Part shown: positions 60,743 through 64,000 of the stretch, piece after piece
How positions within the stretch are numbered: the stretch's first letter is position 1
Layout of the letters: every line of letters starts with the position of its first letter
Source of the DNA: Pirellula staleyi DSM 6068
GTDB lineage: Bacteria > Planctomycetota > Planctomycetia > Pirellulales > Pirellulaceae
Reading direction: 5' to 3'
Length of the DNA stretch: 64,000 nt
NCBI GenBank assembly: GCA_945875845.1
Contig: CAMCMB010000018.1
Location: 25,852-89,851 of the forward strand
Program-made: the position numbers and the translations under genes
The notes under the pieces: model-generated
What the model was told of the DNA's origin: nothing
Seen by the model: only the letters and a program-made list of their open reading frames with translations
The model's database searches: none

Positions 60743-62065
60743 ATGAGACCATTCATTCTTATTTGCACCATCGCACTGGGTTGCTCTTCATGGGCTGTGG
60801 CCACGGATGCTATCAGCTTTCGCAGCCAAGTTGCACCGGTGCTGATCGAAAACTGCGTCGCTTGCCATGGCGCCAAGAAGGCGGAGGGGGGCTATCGCAT
60901 CGACACGTTCGAGTATTTGATGAAGAGCGGCGATTCGGGCGCAGCAACCGTTACCGCTGAGAAGTTAGAAGCGAGCGAATTGTATCGACGCATCGTTACT
61001 GCCGATCATTCCGAACGGATGCCCTCCGATAGCGAACCACTTGCACCCGCCCAAGTGGAGCTTGTCAAGAATTGGATCTCAGGCGGCGCGGCCTTCGATG
61101 GCGAAAAGCCAACCGATCCACTCTATCTGGTCGTGCCACCCGCGGTTTACCCCGATCCACCCGCAAAGTATCCTGCACCAATCCCCATTTCAAGCGTCGC
61201 ATTTTCCCTAGATGGCAGCCAAATCTATGCAGCTGGTTACCATGAGCTGACTTGCTGGAGCACCGCCGACGGTACGTTACTCAATCGCATCAAGAACATT
61301 GGCCAACGCGTGTACGCAATCTCGGTTAGCCCCGACGGGACTCGAGTGGCAGTGGGTTGCGGTACGCCTGGAAAGTCAGGCGAAGTGCGGATTGTAGATA
61401 TTGTTAGTGGCAAAGTAATCCTCATCGGTTGCCGAACAACCGATGTCGTGTTGGATGTCGTCTATAGTCCCAATGGCGAGCGATTGGCGGTTGGCGGAGC
61501 GGACGGCTTGATTCGAATTGTGGATGCCCAGACTTGCAAAGAACAACATATCATCGCAAGTCACGCGGATTGGGTGAATGCAGTTCGCTGGAGTGCCGAT
61601 GGAAAGCAACTTGCATCTGCAAGTCGCGACAAGTCTGCCAAAGTTTACTCGTCCGAGACAGGCGAACTGGTAATAAGTTACGCGGGGCACGGGGCGTCGG
61701 TACGAGGGATCGCTTTTTTACCGGACGGTTTGCAAATCTTGTCGGTGGGTGATGACAAAAAGCTTCACCGGTGGAGTATTGAGGGTGCCAAAAAAGTGGC
61801 GGAAGTCACCTTCGGCGGCACTGCTTTTAAGCTTGCCGGTGGAACGGATTTCGTTCTAGTACCGTCGGCGGACAAATTGGTACATCGCGTGGAACTGCAA
61901 AAGAACCAAGATGCCATGAAGTACGAGGGGCTTCAGGATTGGGCTTTGGGAACGGCCGTTCATCCCGCAACTGGGCAAGTCGTCGCGAGTTCGAACAACG
62001 GCGAGCTAAGGCTCTGGAAGGCTGCCGAAGGGACGCTCATTCGAAGCTGGATAGGCATGCCCTAG
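60743..62065 (+). CDS. Exported planctomycete cytochrome C domain fused to WD40 propeller
   Basis: The start is the ATG at 60743, since an in-frame start at 60698 lies inside the previous gene. The 440-residue protein has a signal peptide (LICTIALGCSSWAVATDAIS), then a cytochrome domain (VAPVLIENCVACHGAKKAEG) with CxxCH near residue 40 and the family tail SERMPSDSEPLAPAQVELVK. About six WD40-like repeats follow, such as SVAFSLDGSQIYAAGYHELT, VVYSPNGERLAVGGADGLIR and VRWSADGKQLASASRDKSAK. It is the expected partner of the DUF1549/1553 protein encoded 22 bases upstream, and the two probably form one redox complex in the periplasm. Role inferred from order. Confidence 0.87.
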   Translation: MRPFILICTIALGCSSWAVATDAISFRSQVAPVLIENCVACHGAKKAEGGYRIDTFEYLMKSGDSGAATVTAEKLEASELYRRIVTADHSERMPSDSEPLAPAQVELVKNWISGGAAFDGEKPTDPLYLVVPPAVYPDPPAKYPAPIPISSVAFSLDGSQIYAAGYHELTCWSTADGTLLNRIKNIGQRVYAISVSPDGTRVAVGCGTPGKSGEVRIVDIVSGKVILIGCRTTDVVLDVVYSPNGERLAVGGADGLIRIVDAQTCKEQHIIASHADWVNAVRWSADGKQLASASRDKSAKVYSSETGELVISYAGHGASVRGIAFLPDGLQILSVGDDKKLHRWSIEGAKKVAEVTFGGTAFKLAGGTDFVLVPSADKLVHRVELQKNQDAMKYEGLQDWALGTAVHPATGQVVASSNNGELRLWKAAEGTLIRSWIGMP

Positions 62066-62179
62066 CCGAATACGGCAACGCTTCCAAAAGATTGTATTGT
62101 CTCCTTGCACGGCGCATTTCCCCCCTCGCCCCGCTTGAGACTGCTGATTTAGTGGATTTGCTGCAAGCAAAGGCTCTAT

Positions 62180-62462
62180 CACAACCCGAAGCGTGAGCGA
62201 TGGGCAGCCCCCTCCCTCGCTTACCGGCTTGTTGATTTAATGAAGTCGTTATTGGGTATGGGCGGTACGACGGACTTCCAAGTCCGTCGATGGGGAATTC
62301 GACGAACTAGGAAGTCCGTCGTACCAGCAGCCTCCGGTTCAGTTATTTGTTTAAGTTTCTGAATCGCAGTTAGACATTGAATTCACGATCAAAAAACCAA
62401 TCAAAACTCAGTGCAAAACCCCTCATCCCCGGCCCTTCTCCCCTGAGTACCGGGGAGAAGGG
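62180..62462. repeat. Composite: partial E, D double hairpin, G hairpin
   Basis: Partial E sequence (GAAGCGTGAGCGA, CTCGCTTACCGGCTTGTTGA) runs to 62245. The D element follows at 62264-62325 with the spacer inverted, and then a perfect hairpin CCCTTCTCCCC/GGGGAGAAGGG at 62433-62462. The whole 62066-62462 gap has no gene. Confidence 0.8.
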
Positions 62463-62681
62463 AGCAATATCAAAAGATGTCTGACCTCCCCCTTGTGTCC
62501 AAGTACGAAATTGTCGAATGGTTACACGACTTATGTTGCGGTTATCGATCCGAATGGCGTCTTCTCAGGCTCTACCTTCGGAGATGGCAGTGTCCGTTTC
62601 CTGTCTTCCAACATGGATCTTGAAAACTTGCGTGCGTTGTTCACTGCCAGCGGCGGAGACAAGGTTAACACCGATTTTTAG
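62463..62681 (+). pseudogene. DUF1559 (prepilin-like) gene relic, C-terminal fragment
   Basis: The frame ending in TAG at 62679 reads GYTTYVAVIDPNGVFSGSTF and then GDGSVRFLSSNMDLENLRAL. The FxDGSVRFLS block with the following leucine-rich helix is the C-terminal signature of planctomycete DUF1559 proteins (a large family with an N-terminal type IV pilin signal). Usually about 100 residues lie between the VAV.GP.T.F strand and that block; here they are adjacent, so an internal deletion is likely, and the N-terminal pilin helix is missing entirely. Translation would start at a TTG with no ribosome site. It is best read as a degraded gene. Its end meets that of the VCBS gene on the other strand. 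Confidence 0.75.
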
Positions 62682-62682
62682 G

Positions 62683-63864
62683 CTAGGGCACGTTGAACAG
62701 AATGAACGTTCCGCTCTTGCCTGAGACGGCAACGTCGATCCGTTTGTCACCATTGAGATCGCCCGTCGCGATTTGAAGTCCAATACCGACGTGCCCATGC
62801 TCAATCTTGGATTTTTTGAATTCGCCATTCACAAGCTTGTACGCATTGATTTCCGGCATGTCCTTTCCACCTGGATCGCCTCCATTGTGAGCAAAGTAGC
62901 GTTTACCACTAATCAATTCATCGACGCCATCCCCATCCAAATCCGCTAGCGCAAGCGCATGTGGCTGCGAGAAATCTTTGTCGATCATCCGTTTATCGAA
63001 TTGCAAACCACCCTCGGATGTCGGTGCGATCTGTCGCCACCAAAACAATCCGTAGTCATGTCCTGCTCCGACAAGGACATCGTTTTTGCCATCGTGATCG
63101 ACATCGCGAACGAGCATTGGGATACTACCTTGGATATCCCAGTCGGGATGGAATTGCCATGTCTGTCCCCAGGGGTTTTCAGACGGTTGTTCGTACCAAC
63201 CCGAACCGATGAGAATGTCGGCCCGTCCATCGTTGTTGATGTCTCCCACGCCCATCCCATGTTGGTTGCCCGATTTGCCGATCAACGCTTGCTCCAAGCG
63301 ATACACTGCTTTGCCAGCACCAATCGGCTCGGACTTGATGAATCGCCAAACGATCATCGGATTACCCTTGTTCCAGCTATTGACGACCCATTCCTTCTGA
63401 CCGTCACCATCGAGGTCTTCCATCAATTGAGCTTCGTTTTGACTGGCCTTGGTGTCGACGAAAAGGTGTCGCTTCCAGGTTTGGCCGAGCCGCAGCCCTT
63501 CGCTGCCTGGGTTTTCATACCATGCAACTTCGGTTGGAATGAAGGAGCCCGCGACAACATCGATGCGTCCATCGCCATTGACATCCATCAAGAAATCGCC
63601 ATTGCTTTCGACGTATCCATTCCAATCTTCAATCGTTCGAAGCGGACGTGGCTTAAAATCCGGAGCCGGGTACCAATTTCGTCCAGCAACCACGTCGGGT
63701 TTGCCATCCCCGTTCACATCACCGATAGCACACCCCTCGTTGGCGTCGAGAGTCAACTGTTCAATTTTCCAGTGGACGGTTTTCAACGCGTTGGTTTCCT
63801 CCGCGTGTGTATTCGAGAAGAACACTCCTGAAAGAAGAAGTGCGATGAGAGACTTTCGATTCAT
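62683..63864 (-). CDS. Exported FG-GAP/VCBS repeat protein
   Basis: The start is the ATG at 63864, with GGAAA upstream; a longer frame passes through the A-type repeat and is rejected. The 393-residue protein begins with a signal peptide (NRKSLIALLLSGVFFSNTHA). It then has seven FG-GAP-like blades with calcium-binding loops of the D-x-N-G-D-G type: GDVNGDGKPDVVAGRNWY, MDVNGDGRIDVVAGSFI, GDINNDGRADILIGSGWY, RDVDHDGKNDVLVGAGHD, LADLDGDGVDELISGKRY and others. The fold is a seven-bladed propeller, as in integrin-like binding proteins; it probably binds a carbohydrate or protein outside the cytoplasm. No partner gene is adjacent. Confidence 0.87.
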   Translation of the reverse strand: MNRKSLIALLLSGVFFSNTHAEETNALKTVHWKIEQLTLDANEGCAIGDVNGDGKPDVVAGRNWYPAPDFKPRPLRTIEDWNGYVESNGDFLMDVNGDGRIDVVAGSFIPTEVAWYENPGSEGLRLGQTWKRHLFVDTKASQNEAQLMEDLDGDGQKEWVVNSWNKGNPMIVWRFIKSEPIGAGKAVYRLEQALIGKSGNQHGMGVGDINNDGRADILIGSGWYEQPSENPWGQTWQFHPDWDIQGSIPMLVRDVDHDGKNDVLVGAGHDYGLFWWRQIAPTSEGGLQFDKRMIDKDFSQPHALALADLDGDGVDELISGKRYFAHNGGDPGGKDMPEINAYKLVNGEFKKSKIEHGHVGIGLQIATGDLNGDKRIDVAVSGKSGTFILFNVP

Positions 63865-63907
63865 GTTGATTTCCAATGGGGGAGAGGGTGGGTAATGGAT
63901 TGAAAAT

Positions 63908-64000
63908 CCACGGGAGGGCGAGGCTCCACGGGCGAGGCTCCACGGGCGAGGCTCCACGGGAGGGCTCCACGGGAGGGCTCCACGGGAGGGCGAGGCTCCT
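63908..64000. repeat. Family A degenerate tandem repeat at window end
   Basis: CACGGGAGGGCGAGGCTC and shortened units (GGGCGAGGCTCCA, GGGAGGGCTCCA) are repeated five or six times to the window end. The unit is the left arm of family A without the right arm. The block may continue outside. Confidence 0.85.

Overview
The window reads as a chromosomal segment of a planctomycete, most likely of the Pirellulales. The pointers are DUF1501 and DUF1549/DUF1553 proteins, a planctomycete cytochrome C domain joined to WD40 repeats, a DUF1559 prepilin-like remnant, a PEP-CTERM protein, a very large dockerin-bearing surface protein with an N-terminal ESLEDRRLM motif, a formaldehyde-activating-enzyme homologue, and mid-range GC. 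No rRNA, tRNA or CRISPR array was recognised.

Layout. 1-2.9 kb: 3' end of trigger factor, an EpmA-type lysine ligase and a hexose-phosphate mutarotase. 2.9-11.3 kb (minus): a DUF1501 protein, a 1392-residue PDZ/HEAT/acetylesterase fusion, a PDZ protein, a group II intron scar, an HNH nuclease with a coupled small partner, and a flavodoxin. 11.4-15.3 kb (plus): a cassette of chalcone-isomerase-like protein, NAD-epimerase-like protein, GNAT acetyltransferase and DapA-like aldolase, framed by copies of one palindromic repeat. 15.4-28.9 kb: S9 peptidase, PEP-CTERM protein, PQQ-type beta-propeller protein, a 36-residue membrane peptide, a glycosyltransferase/methyltransferase pair, a tandem alpha/beta hydrolase, a methyltransferase-like protein and a membrane-bound spermidine-synthase-like protein. 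29-33 kb: overlapping prs and a GlmU-like nucleotidyltransferase, a 59-residue basic protein, upp and a vWA protein. 33.4-38.5 kb: the 1693-residue surface protein with its own promoter candidate and a strong terminator. 38.6-53 kb: mainly housekeeping and transport genes (NYN nuclease, APC permease, RarD, Fae homologue, a phosphatase fused to a cytochrome c'-like tail, HAD hydrolase, ArgH, DevC permease, PepD, esterase, UVR-motif protein, cupin-like protein). 53.3-64 kb: a split Tm-1-like gene pair, a DUF1549/1553 and cytochrome/WD40 operon, a DUF1559 relic and a VCBS-repeat protein.

Most intergenic gaps above about 200 bp are filled with short palindromic repeats of several families, present in both orientations and sometimes nested. 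They are the most distinctive feature of the window. Several of them create spurious open frames that should not be annotated. The most unusual proteins are the phosphatase-cytochrome fusion, the Fae homologue that seems to lack its catalytic histidine, and the compositionally split acetylesterase fusion. All domain calls come from reading the sequence by eye; no database search was run.
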